Origin: Pararge aegeria
Lineage: Eukaryota > Arthropoda > Insecta > Lepidoptera > Nymphalidae
Direction of reading: 5' to 3'
Length of the DNA stretch: 64,000 bases
Assembly (NCBI RefSeq): GCF_905163445.1
Contig: NC_053180.1
Span: 11,708,701 to 11,772,700 of the forward strand
How positions within the stretch are numbered: position 1 is the stretch's first letter; each line of letters begins with the position of its first letter. A program made the translations under genes and the position numbers. Below the pieces are notes generated by a model. It searched no databases. It worked only from the letters and a program-made list of their open reading frames with translations, and was not told where the DNA came from. Shown piece by piece: positions 35,201 to 50,200 of the stretch.

Positions 35201-38200
35201 CCAAGGCCGTGGAGTCTATTCCCAAAACTGGGAAAAGTTTGTGTTATGAACATTAATGTTTTTCAGTGTCTGGGTGTTTATCTGTATATTATAAGTATTT
35301 ATGTACCTATATTATTCAAAAAAATATTCATCAGTCAACTAATACCCATAACACAAACTATACTAACTTTGGGGCTAGATGGCGATATTTGTATTGTCGT
35401 AGTATATTTATTTATGACATTATTATATAAGTTGAAAATTGTGTGCAGTTCATTATTTAAATATAATGTGCTTGGGAATATTATTTCATATTCGATATTA
35501 CATCCATGTGTAGTGTGCTTTTATTACATTTCCGAACCTAAGGGATTTTGTCAAAGTCCGTTAAATCACAAGATGTACCTATGTTACATTTCAGCTTGAT
35601 ACGCCCAGCCGTTTGGGCGTTTGGGCTCGTTGATAGATCAATCAGTGTGACAGGGAAGCTTTTTATATACTAAGATAAAAACGATACCAAAATAAGTACG
35701 AGGCTACTCTTGTTAAAAAAATTGTAAAAGTGTGAGACATCCCTGAATTGATGTGTTCAAATACGGAGGTATTTCCCAAAGACATTTACAATAGGTATCT
35801 TCTAGGTTTTTTTATTTTATTTTACGAAAAGTTAGTTCTTGCTTGCAATTTCAGCCGGTGGTAAGACAAAGACACTAAGATGGCATAGCAGGCTAACTTT
35901 TTAGGCATATTAGAGGTATATTAGACTCATACGCTTAATAACTGGACGGCACGTCTTTGTGGTTAGTTTACTTTTAAATAACTAGCTGACACTCCCACAG
36001 ATGATAGACCAGACCAAAACAACTAAAAAAATATGATTTCCCAAATTTGCTTTGCCCAGATAGAACCCTGGACCTCCCACTGAAAATACCACAACTCTCG
36101 CCACTATGCCAGTGTGGTTGTAAAAAAAATACAACAGAAGCGTTGGTTTCTATATAAATCTATAAAATTTGGATATTCCTATAAGCTTTCACAACAAAAG
36201 CATTTTAAACATTTAATTAAAGGATTACGTAGTTACATCAATAGAGAATGAATAGGTAGACATTAATCCAAAATTGAAACAAGGGTACCTATTGAATGTA
36301 TCAATAAGAGAGATTTTGGGAAATTTGGAAATATATAAAATGTTTTAAAATATAATTTAAAAAAAACAACGAGAAAAAATGAGGTAAGCTATGAATTATT
36401 ATTACCTGAACCATCGATTGACGATTGCCATAGGAACAGTTTTTAGAGTGAACTGATGAGTTTCAGCATACACCATCATCTTGTAAGCCATCAGGAATCC
36501 TCCCATCACGAAGAAGATCTGAACGATCACTCGGGCATTGAAAAGAAGGGATTTGAAGAACTCGTCGTAGGACTGTAAAGAAAAACGAATTTTAATTTTT
36601 GTATGAAAATAACCCAAAATTATTGCATATCCAGTTTATAAATTTATAAATATATAGTTTCTAAACCTTCGACTATATTCGATATACGAGAGAGGGATAT
36701 AGAGTACTGATCTTCGCGGAAAAATATATAATTAGCCTGACACATACAATTTATTTCATTGAAAATAAAAATTTAAAAATAAGGCATTGTTTGTATTATG
36801 GCTTGGTCAGACAAAATTAGGTTACAATATTTTTTAAATATCGCTTTTTCAAACGTAAAAATAATTATAATTACCTTACTTGTAACATATAAAATATTGT
36901 GGCATACTGAAAGAATTAATAAATAGATTTACAAGCTTTATATTAAACTCCACGTAGGGCTGCCTGCAGTGGCGTGCACTTCATACATGCACCAAAGCAC
37001 TGCATACCATAAAATTGAAATATAGCCGGTATTAGAGAAAGATATTTTCCATTTTATGCAATTTTCCTGCTGTATGCATACCCTGGTAAGAAATCCAGTG
37101 CACGCCACTGGCTGCCTGGAGGCAGAAATTCTAATTTATAACTTTTGGTCTATTGAATATTAATATTACATGTAAGTTTTTTTGATTTAGTTTAGTTCTC
37201 AATTATTCTGTGATGTAATAGTGTAGATTGGTCATAGTTACCAAATAAAAATTATTATTATTGTAACCTGACTTTGTCTGACCAAACAATAATAAAAACA
37301 ATGTCTTATTTTTAAATTTATATTAATTATTTATTAAATAAATTGTATGCTTTCCGTGGATATCTGTCATGCTAATTTTATATTGTCTCAACGTTAATTT
37401 TATCAGTACTCAACGTTAATGTATTTTAAATCAGTGAATAAAATAAAACTAACTCAGACATGCTATGACTTATCAGTATTGCGTGCATTTGCAACACTTT
37501 CCGGGTGACCTGATATTGCTTGTAGTAATGTGATTACATACTAGGATACGTTAACTAGAAATACGAGTACTATAGCCTAAAGTAGTGTATACTTTGCAAT
37601 AAATTTGATCGTCTAAAATTAGTCTGGTAACATTTATATGATCTGTTTGATAGCATTCATTCTGAAAGATATAATGAACCGTTTACGGTTAATTTATATT
37701 AAAAAATAAATTTAGTCAGTATTTTATATAAAATTGCATAGATATCAAAATAGTGAGTTTTTACACTACGAATCGATATTCCGAAAAGATTCGTCAACAC
37801 AATGAGATTTTTGTTTATTTTTATTAATGTTAAATTGGTTGTATTTGAAGATAGCACGGTTTCTGCTTATGGATGAAGAAATTAAGAATTGAATTAAGAA
37901 ATTGTATTCAAAGATTAAAATATAAAAATTGTGTTCAAGATGTAATTTTAGGTTAAAATCAGTAAATGGTTGCCAGTTGAGTTTTCTCTTTAATTTCTAT
38001 TTAAAGTGAAAACTCAAAAATAATCGGGTTTATTGTAGTTAGTTTATAATGAATTTCAGACAGTGCAGTATAAATATAAAATTTTCACTGAAAATTAATT
38101 TCAATAAATAATAATAATATAATATTTTGCTAAATTGGGTAACGTATGTGAATTTAAATATAGTGAATATCATATTAAATGGGGAAAAGCAAAAAAAACA

Positions 38201-41200
38201 ATAATTCAGACAACTTTTAAAGATTTTGTAATATTTAGATTTTTTTTCACTTGCTATATATTGTAAATAAATAAATAAATAAATATACTACGACAATACA
38301 CACATCGCCATCTAGCCCCAAAGTAAGCGTAGCTTGTGTTATGGGTACTAAGATAACTGTTGAATATTTTTATGAATATAATACATAAATACTTATAATA
38401 TACACATGAACACCCAGATACAGAAAAACATTCATGCTCATCACACAAACATTTTCCAGTTGTGGGAATCGAACCCACGGCCTTGGACTCAGAAAGCAGG
38501 GTCGCTGCAAACTGCGTGAATCGTAGCAGAATTCGGTTCAAAGTTTTGAAATTGATCTTGTTAGGGTAATAAAGTCCAGAGCTTTCATGAATATTTATAA
38601 AGTTAAAAGTCACCCAAAAATGTAATAAAGAACTTTTAGCAAGCACTCATCAAATATTCGGGAGTCACATAAATAGAACAAAAGCTGTCAAGTATACTTA
38701 CCATAAAACTTAGATTTATACATTGAGTACACATATACGACTAAATAGTCTCAAGATGGATGTAATTTTCTCCGTGCAAAGTCGCAAAAATGTATACCTT
38801 TAGCAAATATTCTCGTCAGTTATCTAATATGGATATGTCAGTTTGAAGATGGACTGTACTTAAAGTTGTCTACAAATAAGGACTGATAATAAATATATAA
38901 ATAAACAATGGGTTTTTTACTTTGATTGCTTTAACAAATAGTGATAGCCTATATATCCCTATCCCTATCTCTACAAATATTATAAAAGTCAATGTAAGTT
39001 TGTTTGTTACGCTTTCACGCAAAAACTACTAAACCGATCCTCATGAAACTTTGTACACATATACATAATCGATTTAAATAATTATTTTTGTAACATAGAG
39101 GTTATAATATGTTTAATTTTGTGTAGATCTGATGAATGTGGTTGGAGATAGAGGACAGAACTCCTCAGCGGACAACCGCAAACCCCTCATTAAAGGCTTA
39201 GCGATACTGAATACTTTAAATTTTTTTTAGAACTACAACTAAATTGAATTAGGTAAAATTAAACTCATATTATAACCTCTATAGTACAAAAATAATTATT
39301 TAAATCGGTTATAATTTGTCGGAGTTATGGTGTAAACATCGTCAAACACTTTCATCCTCTCTCCCAAAGGAACCGAGATTTATGTCGGGATAAAAAGTAC
39401 TCTTTATTACTTCTAACACTTTCAAGAATATGTGTACAAAGTTTCATGAGGATCGGTTAAGTAGTCTTTGCGTGAAAGCGTAACAAACAAACTTACATTG
39501 ACATTTATAATATTAAGTAAGTAAGTAAGGATAGGGATAGGGATAGGGATGTACTCAGAATGTAAAGCAGAAAGTACAGATCAGACGTAGAACATTAAAT
39601 CGTTATCATACTCATGGATACATCTCATACATATGGAAACACTGTCCATTCGTAGAAAAGAAGAATTTTATAATGATCTTAAGTGTGCACACGTTGTAGA
39701 TATGAATACCTCAGCGTTTCTTCAGACAGCCCCTAGCGCTGACAGACGCCATTTTTTATTGGATCATAAAATACCCTTGTAGGTTATTCGGTGAATACAT
39801 CAATTGAATAAATAAAAGCAAAAATAACTTGTATAAATACAGACACTGAGAACTTTGAGATCAGCTGTTTGTAATTTCAACGGAAAGGAATATTTTGTAA
39901 TCCGATATAAAAAATTTATTTATCCGATATAAAAAATAACTTGACGGACAAGGTGTGGTCTAAAATAAGTGAAAATCTATAGATTATTTTATCACTTAGT
40001 TCCTAGCTCATTTATTTCAAAAACAACATCATTACCAAAACAATGGATAATAAAACACCATGTATTCCTCATCCGAATCCTTCGAATGTATTTTTTCTTT
40101 CATTTTTTTTCTTGTTCTTTTTTATCTTATTATTTAATATGTAACAATTTATTATTATTATTATACATACAACGTCTTTGAAGTAGCGGACACCCGACGG
40201 CATAACCCGGCGGCCTTCATTGATTTTTATATTTCTATACTATACTATTAAGGGTTACAAACGAGCCATGATCGAAGAAGACCACAAGAATTTAGCCGGG
40301 TATTCTTTCTGTTATCACCATTTCAGTTTCACTTCAAACTAAGTGGCGCGAAATAGTTAGACCAATTTCATTCAGTCATTCATTTTTGGTTATATGTAAT
40401 CATAATGTAATTGAATTTTAAAACTTATTGAGAGACATGCCCTATATGTTATAAATATATGAACTTAATATGCTGTTCGTTACACTAAAACTCGAGAACG
40501 GCTGGACCGATTCGGCTATATTTGTGGAAGTCTAGGATAGGTTTAAATGGTGAGAAAATATTAAAAACAACATTAATATATATAATTCTTTCATTCTACG
40601 TGTGTTTGTCACCCAAGTCCGCTCGCATAGCTGGAACGATTTTGATTAAATTTTGTGTGTGTATTACAACGGGATGGTATGAAAATACAATAGGACCCGG
40701 TAGAAGCGTTGCGCTAACGGGCAGGGCCATGTCTGCCGAACTGGGTGGTATAAAGTGGTATTTAGATTGCTAACTTCATATAGCTTAGTAGTGCGCACAA
40801 CATCTTTTTCTTTTGCTTCATAAGTTAAAACTATGTATAAGTGTAATAAATACACGTAGCAAAGGTTGCGGACCCTTTTTAATCATTTGTAACTCGAAGC
40901 ACGTTTCACAATCACACCGAAGCGTTCTCAAGAGATGTAGTTAGGATATTCGCAAATTACGTGCGGTTGAAGCTATAGTTTGTCAAGTTAGATAGGTTAG
41001 TTTAAGTCTTATAACTAGGCAAGGCCTAGAATAGCTATTCTAAAATATACATATCTGGTATTCGGTGTTTTTATTTTTCGATTTGCAATTTAATAATAAT
41101 CGAAATTTTGAAATGTATTTTGTATATTTGATTTACTTAAGAATGAGTATAAGTATATTACGGCAATAATCACATTGCCATTCCGCCCCAAAGTAAGCGT

Positions 41201-44200
41201 AGCTTGTGTCGGTACTAAGATAATTGATGGATATTTTTATAATGAAAATTAAGCTTAATTTTCTATACTCCGCGACAAGTAAGAAAATCTGTATGGTGTA
41301 AATTAAATCGGAGCGAAACTTGCGTGGAGGGTACATTTTCGAAGTGGTGTAGATATAAAGATTAAAAAAGTTGTAATTTACACCATATAGATTCTCCTAC
41401 TTTTCGCGGAGTAAAGCAAATTAAGCTTAATATTAATAATGTATCATGGAACTCCTTAGCGTAACACATGTTTTCTATCAAATATTTTTATGAATAATAA
41501 TATACATAAATACTTAAAATATACACCCAGAGACTGAAAAACATTCATGTCTGTCACACAAACATTTTCCAGTTGTGGGAATCGAACCCACAGCCATGGA
41601 CTTAGAAATCAGGGTCATTGTCCTCTTGGCCTATAAAGACATATTAAAGATTACGAAAGACTAGAACTCTGATACGAATCATTATGGTCACCTTTCAATA
41701 GGTTTCATCTTTTATCTTGCGATCAACGCACTTGCAGCGGTGTGGCGACTGAGCGTTAATTTTACTAACCGACTTAAACAAAATGAGAAAGTTCTCAAAT
41801 CGGTTGTATGTTGAAGGGATCCTGGAGAAATTGAGATAACTCTTCAAATATTATAAGGAAATCTATATTTGAGTTATAATTTACGATTTGAGTAATTTTT
41901 AAAGTAACTTCAGCATTTTCTATTGAATAGCACCATTTAGTTGGTAAACGGCCTTTCAAGTATTCTTTGTTTTTAAGAATATTTCTATGGTTCCATTTTT
42001 GTTGTTTTTTTATATTGAAATCTGTGGCAGAACAAGGCCTGCCTATCGGGTGTCTTAATATAAAATAATATAAAAATGAATCGCTGAATATATTGCTAAG
42101 CGAAAATCTCGAGAGCAGCTGAACCGATTTCGCTAATGATTTTTTAGATTATTCCAGTCCAGAATATAGCAGTACTTATTTTTATTTCGGAAAAAAATAT
42201 TAAAAAATTGCCTGAAATAGTCTATAAACAACACTTTTCTATACTCCCATATAAACGATTCGTAATTATAGGTACTTAAAAGTCGATTTGAACTTTAATA
42301 CCATATCATAAAGTGTAAAAGGTTCTGGAAAGGCAAAAAGTTACGACGGGTAAAGAAATGTAGTATAGTTTCGAAATAAAACTGGACCCCATAGGTGGCG
42401 CTGAAATTATATTCTAGGTTTTTTCAAGATATTAAAACTGGTAGTAGCCGATTAGGTGCAGACGAAGTTGCGCAGGTCAGGTAGTATAGAATAAAAAAAC
42501 AATAACATAACTTAATGACTTACCTTCTCAATGAATTCTGGATTTTCAGTGTATCCGTAGCCGATGAAAATCATTGAATGCAGGCCAAGGATCATCACCA
42601 TAGTGTAAAATCTGCAAAACATTAATGTTATACTATAACTAATCTATTTATTCTAATCTTCTTTTATATTTTACTCTTTTCTGTATAAATTATGTGTTAA
42701 TTGGGCACAGATCTATTAAAGCTATACTTAATACTATGAAGAAGAAAGATTTTGTTTCTTTAATTGTACAAAATAGGCTGCGGAACATTGAAGCACTTCA
42801 AACATTTTTTTTACCAATAGAAAACTAAACTATAGCGAAGTATTATTTTTTTTTTACATTCTATTTTATTTTATGTAATCTTAGGAAACTAAATTTTGCC
42901 CATAAATTATTAGCTATACGCTGAGAAAACTATTGCTAATACATAAAAAATACTTAATACAATTACGGTTTTTACATAAGTACTTTATAATTAAAGTACT
43001 TATGTAAAAATCGTATAGTAATAATTATAATAAATAATAGTATATATAATAGTAATTACAATTAGTAAGAAATTTTTCATGTATTAGCAATAGTTTCCTC
43101 AGCGTACTGCAAATTATTTATAGGCACATACATAAGTACTTTAATTTAAGTACCGTAACTGACGCGGATGAAGTCGCGGGCAACAGCTAGTTTTAATATA
43201 ATTTTATGCTACTCTGGCTACTTACCTCATAGCTTGAAAACATTTAAAGAGCCCACCTTCCGCACTACCTCCATGTTTTAAAGCTTTCCAGTTCTTTTGC
43301 ACGCAGAAAGCCAACATGAATCGATTACCTAAAAGAATATAGGTACTTATTGGTTAGATACCCCGGTAACTGCCACTTTGTTTCAAATAATAATATATAT
43401 TTAACTTGAAGTGTTCATAGTTGACATGTTTTTCTACGGATCACGGGGTACTTAATGGGTTTGCTATCCGTTTTAGGTAAAAACAATATGGGGTATTGCG
43501 TTTTCTGTCTACGATTCTTGTTTTAATTTTACTTATAAGATCATTATAAATGACGTTTCTTTAAAATTATCTTCGTATTTTGCCTATCAGGTTATATGAG
43601 TTCTTGAAAAACCTAAAAAGATGGATGGAAATAACAAATACAAAAAACGCAAAGGAAAAGAAAATATTATACTTGTTTTTAATTTGGCGAATGTATTGTG
43701 TTTGGTGTAAAATGAGAGGCCTTGTGTAGATTCCCAAAATATCTTATTAAAATGGGAAAAATATCGTTCGGGTGTGCTTGTACTTATGGAGTGTTCTTGT
43801 TAGATTCCTATGTATTTTTTTAATTTAAAATTTGTTTAGGTTAATACGGTTTCTAATGGTTGTGGTTCACATTAGAAACCCTATAGAGACCCTATGAGAG
43901 AGTAGGACTTTGGTAAACCCCAATATTGGAACGTCTCTTATTTAAGGACGTTATAATGTACAATATTTCGGTCTCCATTTTGGGGGCACTGGGTTCGACT
44001 GAACCTTTTACTTTTCTAAGATGTGCGATTGAGCAATTAAATATCACTCGCTTTAACGGTGAAGGAAACACCTGCATGCCTGAGAGTTTTCCAGAATGTT
44101 CTCAAAGGCTGGGCGTGTGAAATCCACGCATCATTTGGCCAGCAAGGTGGATGGACTACGGCCTACGGCCTTCTCAGTCTGGGAGGAAATCCGTATAATC

Positions 44201-47200
44201 TATATCCGATAATCCGTGACCCCATTTGACCCCAAATGTGAGCATAGCTGATAATATGGTTGTCACTGCGTATTTTTTTTTAAACTTTAATTAAAGTTAT
44301 TTCTCTACAAGTGCTAATCTCAGGAAAAGGTTGTGGAAATACGGTTTTTCTATATTACAAAATCAACTTAACTGCACCATCATGTTAGTACCCCTTAAAC
44401 CTAGTACTTTTAAAAGAGTTCTTACCTTCACCATCGTCTGGTGGCCATAAGAAGTAATACGCCGAACATCCAAGGTTTACAAAGAGCAATAGCAAGAGTA
44501 TTGCTCCTATTATATAGTCCAATGCATCGACTGGTATGTGGTCGTTTTGGGTCTTGCAATATCTTACTGATAGAGTATCTACCTGCCAATAGAAAGCTAA
44601 AATTAATAACAAAATCGATTATAACAGTATTAAGCTCCGTTATCATATAATAATTCCACACACACACACATTCACAAACAATAACACATAAATAATTATT
44701 CTAGTACCACCCTTGCTAATATTTTCAGTGCCATTGTAACTGTTCCAAATAAACATTTATTTATTTATTATATAATAATAAAAGCCTTTATTCAGACATA
44801 GTTTTTTTGTTTTTTACAATGAGTCTAAAGACACCGACAACTTGGTCTGTTTGCCCAACGTAGGCAAAGGCCTCCCCATTCTTTTCCACTATTTTTTGTT
44901 AAAGTTTTCTTTTCTTATTTATTATATTTTTTATTAATTATACATAAGCTTTAAAAAGTGTTCCGTCGGGTGACGGCAGACCAGAATACAGTTGTCATGG
45001 CGATTAAGTGAATATAACGGAGAACGGGCAACAGCGTCCTCCGTGCTACTACTAGTGTACTACCATCTACTAAGACCACCAGAGACACAGTTTAATCTAT
45101 AGTTGAAAGAAAATGCTTTAGATTAATAAAATCCGCTAGGTATCAGAAACAATGGAAAGGACGAATGCTTTTCATAGCAAATTATAATAACAATTTGTTC
45201 AAACCTATTTATAAATATTTTCAATATTCAACTGCAAAATAACTCAATGAAATTAAATTCATATGAATTAAATTAGTCGGTCCAGGAATTTCAGAAAAAC
45301 GTCTGTAAGTAAAAAATAATATATAATATTTAAAAATTTATAATAAAAATATCCTATAATAAATAGGTTAGGTACATGATATTTGTACTTCGGTTTTCGG
45401 AAGCTTTTTTGTTTCTATCGACGAATATTTAAACAATCACATAATATAAAATAAAAATTACTGATTTACTAAATTACCACATTTGTTTATGTTACCTTTA
45501 TGCGAATATCGTAAACTATTGCACCTTTACTAAATGAATCCGGCTGACAACAGAGCTTGATTCATAATCTATATTATATTCAAAATATTTAACACTGCCT
45601 ATTTAATACCGGAGATTGACTCCATCCAGCTCTGTTAAAAACATAAATTTCCTTATTTTTTTAATCTTCAATACCTGAATCTGAACCTGAGTATATCATT
45701 TTAGCAATGTCCTTAACAACTTTTTGGAAGTTATAACCATGGAAAGTTGAGAAATTAGAAAACGCCGCAAGCGCTTCTAGTTACTGAAGACCGTTATGAA
45801 ACCTTAGAGTTCATAAAGAGTTCAAGTATTTTACTTCCTTTTATTACGCGGGAAAACTTAGAAGTAGGTTAGCAAAATTCAGAACGCCTGTCCCGAAATT
45901 CATCTTTTAGAGAATAATTTGGGCACTGTACCTACTTACGTTAAATTATACCAAGTAATTTAGCATTACGGTTTAGCGTTACGATTTATCAATGTTCTAT
46001 AGAATAGGTTTATCAACTTAATTATTATCATAAATACAATTTAATACAAAAAAAAAATCTATGCAGTGGTTGGTATCCTAAACTTAGGTTCCTTAAAGGT
46101 TATATTCATTAGTTTTAGCTTATGCTGACTTAAACTAACGACTAGCTGTACTCTACGGTTTCACGCGCGGTAAATATATCATATTTTAAGTATTCAATGA
46201 ATTTAACTTAATTACTGTAATGCTGGGATGACACAGATTTTTAATTTTATGACTTTGTAATAGAAATAATTCGTACTACAGCGTTCCGACTCGACTATTT
46301 TCTCGTCGATATTGGTAATTTTTTTTTTAAGAAAAGCCCTTTTATATAAAAGTTACGTCCGCTCAAAGCCTGCAGAATTATTCAAATCGGATTAGTTTTT
46401 TTGGAGATTACCTTCCAGATATACAAACACTTACAAACTTTAAAATGAGTGTGTCGTACGATGAGGGCAGATCAGAATATGGTTGTCACCACCCCTCCTT
46501 ATCCGGCGGGTTTCGTTCGAGGCGATTAAGGGAAAATAATGGATAACTAGGTGAATAGGCAGTAGTGTCTGTGCTACTATTACCATCTTCAGGATCACCA
46601 ATACTTATGGGGAACCCTCACGTTGCAAGAGGCCGTTAGTCCAGCAGCGGTTATAGGCTTTCGCCGATAAATATTAGTGTAGATGCCTACCTGTAATCCA
46701 TATCCTTGATGAATAGTTCTATTGAAGCATTCCTTCAGAGACTTTGTGGTAGCTTCACTAGCATTGGCGTGCGTGTGATTCAGACCACAATGTTCCGACC
46801 CACATACTCCTCTATGTAATTTTGTATGCTTGTAGTTCTTGTACGAGAGCGTTGAGAAATTCTGTAAATTAAAATATTTTTTTGCTTTTGTCATAATTTT
46901 TTCCATAGGCTCGATTGGTCTCATGGGCGTGCTATTTCTACCAACCCGCAGTGGTGGACTACGACACGCTTCTCAACGTGCAGATCCGTTAGCGGGGCGT
47001 AATAGTTTGATGATGATAAAGATTTTCATAAAATAATCTGATATTATTGAGGTCACTTCGATTTTTTTCGATACAAAGAAACATTGTTAATCTAAATTAT
47101 TAACCCATATTCCTTTTACACTTGGTGCTACGCGATTGGCAATGCTCACCACCAGACATTTTTTTTTTAAATTTCAGAACTTCTGCCTATATATAGACCT

Positions 47201-50200
47201 TACTTCCACAGCACTCACCAATAGCGAGGGACGTTAAAAATTAAAAATAAGAGGTTAAAATTATTGTATTGAATTTTACTGTTGTCTTACTTTGATGTAT
47301 TCGTACAAAGGCGTGTCATCTTCTAGCAGTTCGAAGTCCACAATGCAATATAAAGAGTTAGGTTTCCTCAAACACAAATCGAAGTCATCCAACTCGGACA
47401 ATGCTGGCATGGAGTAATAGTCAAATGGTTCCAAAACTGCATCTATTTTAAACAAAGAAAGAAAATTTAATATATACCCCTAAAAATTTAAAAATAAATA
47501 GCGCGAGCAACACTGTTAATGTGATTGAATTAGAAATCTTTAAGGGGTATAGGTTTGATGGAACTGCCATGAATAACCCCTAACAAGAATAACAATACAC
47601 TACACAATACACAATAAGATTTTCAATTCAATCCATCCAGTAATTTTAGAGTTTTGCGAAGACAGTGAAAAGCGAAAAAAAAATAACAGTTTCTAGAATC
47701 CGGGACGATAGTCGAATAGACAATAATTAATATAGGTCTCTTCAAATTCTGATAAGTTTCCCATACAAAATTTCTTCCACTATAATATAACCCACTAAAT
47801 ATACGTGAGGCAAAATCGCTTGAAACATTTAAAAATGCGGTGAAAGCATATTATCTTGCACAATGATGACGACATTTATTATACCTTGATTATGTTTATT
47901 TTTATTATCTATATGTTCATAAGTATTTATGTATGATTGAGTATATATTAGTTTATTATTTTATATTTATTTATTATATTTTTCTTATTTGTGCAATTTT
48001 GTTTATGTATTTGTATTTAGCTATTTGAATGTCCGTTTATAATAATTTTACACCACCTATCCGCTCTCTCTCATCTTGTCCTAATCCAAAGGTTGCCTTG
48101 CAGAGATCGCTACTAAGCGATAAGGCCGCCTTTTGTATTCTACTTTTGTCTTTGTATTTCTATTGTTTTTTTTTTCCTAACTTCATTGTGGTGTACAAAT
48201 AAAGAGTTAAAAAAAATCATAAAATATAACGCCGCATAGACTTTTCGCCTGCGTATCGTTTAATCTTTGAAGAATTGCAAATTATGCAAAAACGTGAATA
48301 TTTCGAGAGCTTAATGCTTGCTAAATAATAAACTTTCATCCCCATTTTAATCCCTGGATTCCTGAAAATTTCACTCCAAAAGTTGTTTTTAGTTGAAAAA
48401 AGGTACACGTTTTTCAATTATCAACCTAAATACCTTTTCATACCTTATTTAAACCCCTTTGGATCAAAAATTAAAACGATGCATTCCTCATATACTTTCT
48501 CAACAATTAAACTATCAAATAAATGAAAGATTTTTCAAATTCCGGATTAGCACGTTCACACCAACAGACATGATTGTCACCAAGTCCCTAGCCAATTAAA
48601 AAAATAAAAAACATATTCGAAGGTAAAATAAATATTCCACGGCCTCGTTAACATCCAAACGCATAACTATGTTTGTTTGTAAACAATAATTAATCCTGAT
48701 TTCTAACAAACTGTTTTAGGTAGAGAAATCATACTGTTTTTTTTTTCGTTATATTTAGGTAAAAAAACCTCAGCCAACTTTGTGAATTTCAGCAGACTTC
48801 AGATATAAGGGGATTGATATTTTTTATTTTAGTAATAAATAACTACACTGCTATACGAGAAATAAAATATTTTCTTAGGATGCCCGTAGTTAACCTTCAC
48901 GGGGCCTGTTTCAATGGGTGCCTATTTAGCAATGGGTGTATGGTCTACAACCTTCTCTCATATGAGAGAGCCTTAGCCCATCTTTTTAAAACAACTCATT
49001 AAAAATTGCCTGTGTCTGTGAAATACAAAAACATGTCTATTCAATGGGAACCGCACATTTTTCCGGGATCAAATTGCTTTTCCAGACTATAACCTATCTT
49101 TGTGATTAATTTCATCCAGATTTGTTCAAACATTGCGGCGTGGTTGAGTAACAATCCATCAATCTATCCAATCTTTTGCATTTATCATATTAGTTTCAAA
49201 GTATACAAGTAAAAAAGCTTTATACGGCCTATCTAATCAAAAATTGTCTTTGAAATAACAGGGTATCTACAATAACTGCATTCAAATATAGAAACAAAAG
49301 CACTATTCGTTTTTATAATATTAAAGTAAATTACGATGAAAACTGTTAGGCAAATAATTGTAATAGAAAATTAAAATTTTGGTTTTTGTTACTTCAGTAT
49401 CAGTAATATTTTTGTTTGTTATTTGTTTGAAATCTTTATTGCACACACACATTTTATACATAGTAAACACAAATACAGAAGAAACTTAGAATAGAAAATA
49501 GAGCTAATAATGAATGGAGAATCACTAAAAATGGAAGATTCCACAGTTTTTCTGGGCATGACCTTAGATTGTAAGCTTCAGTGGGGTACCCATATAGATA
49601 CACTAGCAGGTAAACTAAGCTCGGCTGCCTACGCAGTCAGGAAAATTAGACAGATTACTGACGTAGAAACAGCAAGACTTGTTTACTTTGCGTACTTTCA
49701 TAGTGTGATGTCTTACGGGATCTTATTATGGGGCAAAGCTAAGAACTGAAACTATATTCATATGGCAGAAAAGAGCTGTACGGTCAATATATAAACTTAA
49801 ATCACGTGAATCCCTCCGTGAAAAATTTAAAGAAATAAGTATCCTTACGGTAGCCTCACAATACATTTATAACAATATAGTATTTGTAAGACAACATATT
49901 AGTCTTTATAAATAAAAAGTGGATATAAACAGTCGACTTACAAGAAATGGTCATAAATTAATGACATCTGCATGTCGTCTGCGAAAGGTGCAGAAGTCAT
50001 TTGTGGGACTGAGTATACGCTTTTATAATATGATTCCTAAGGTAATTTTGGACCTACCAATGCATAAGTTTAAAGAATGTGTTAAAACACATTTATTACA
50101 GCGAGGTTATTATACAATTGATGAATTTCTTAATGACAAGGTTGCTTGGAAGCATCCGGCTCTGCTTTCATCTCTCACAAGATAGAAAAATGTATTTTGT

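Noticed and set aside
35246..35599. 117-codon open frame on the plus strand
   Set aside because: Runs through a SINE-A copy; the same frame appears in other copies by chance.
38254..38646. 130-codon open frame on the minus strand
   Set aside because: Covers a SINE-A copy and flanking AT-rich DNA; no coding signature.
39530..39552. GGATAG repeats as interstitial telomere
   Set aside because: The lepidopteran telomere repeat is TTAGG; these are element-end hexamers.
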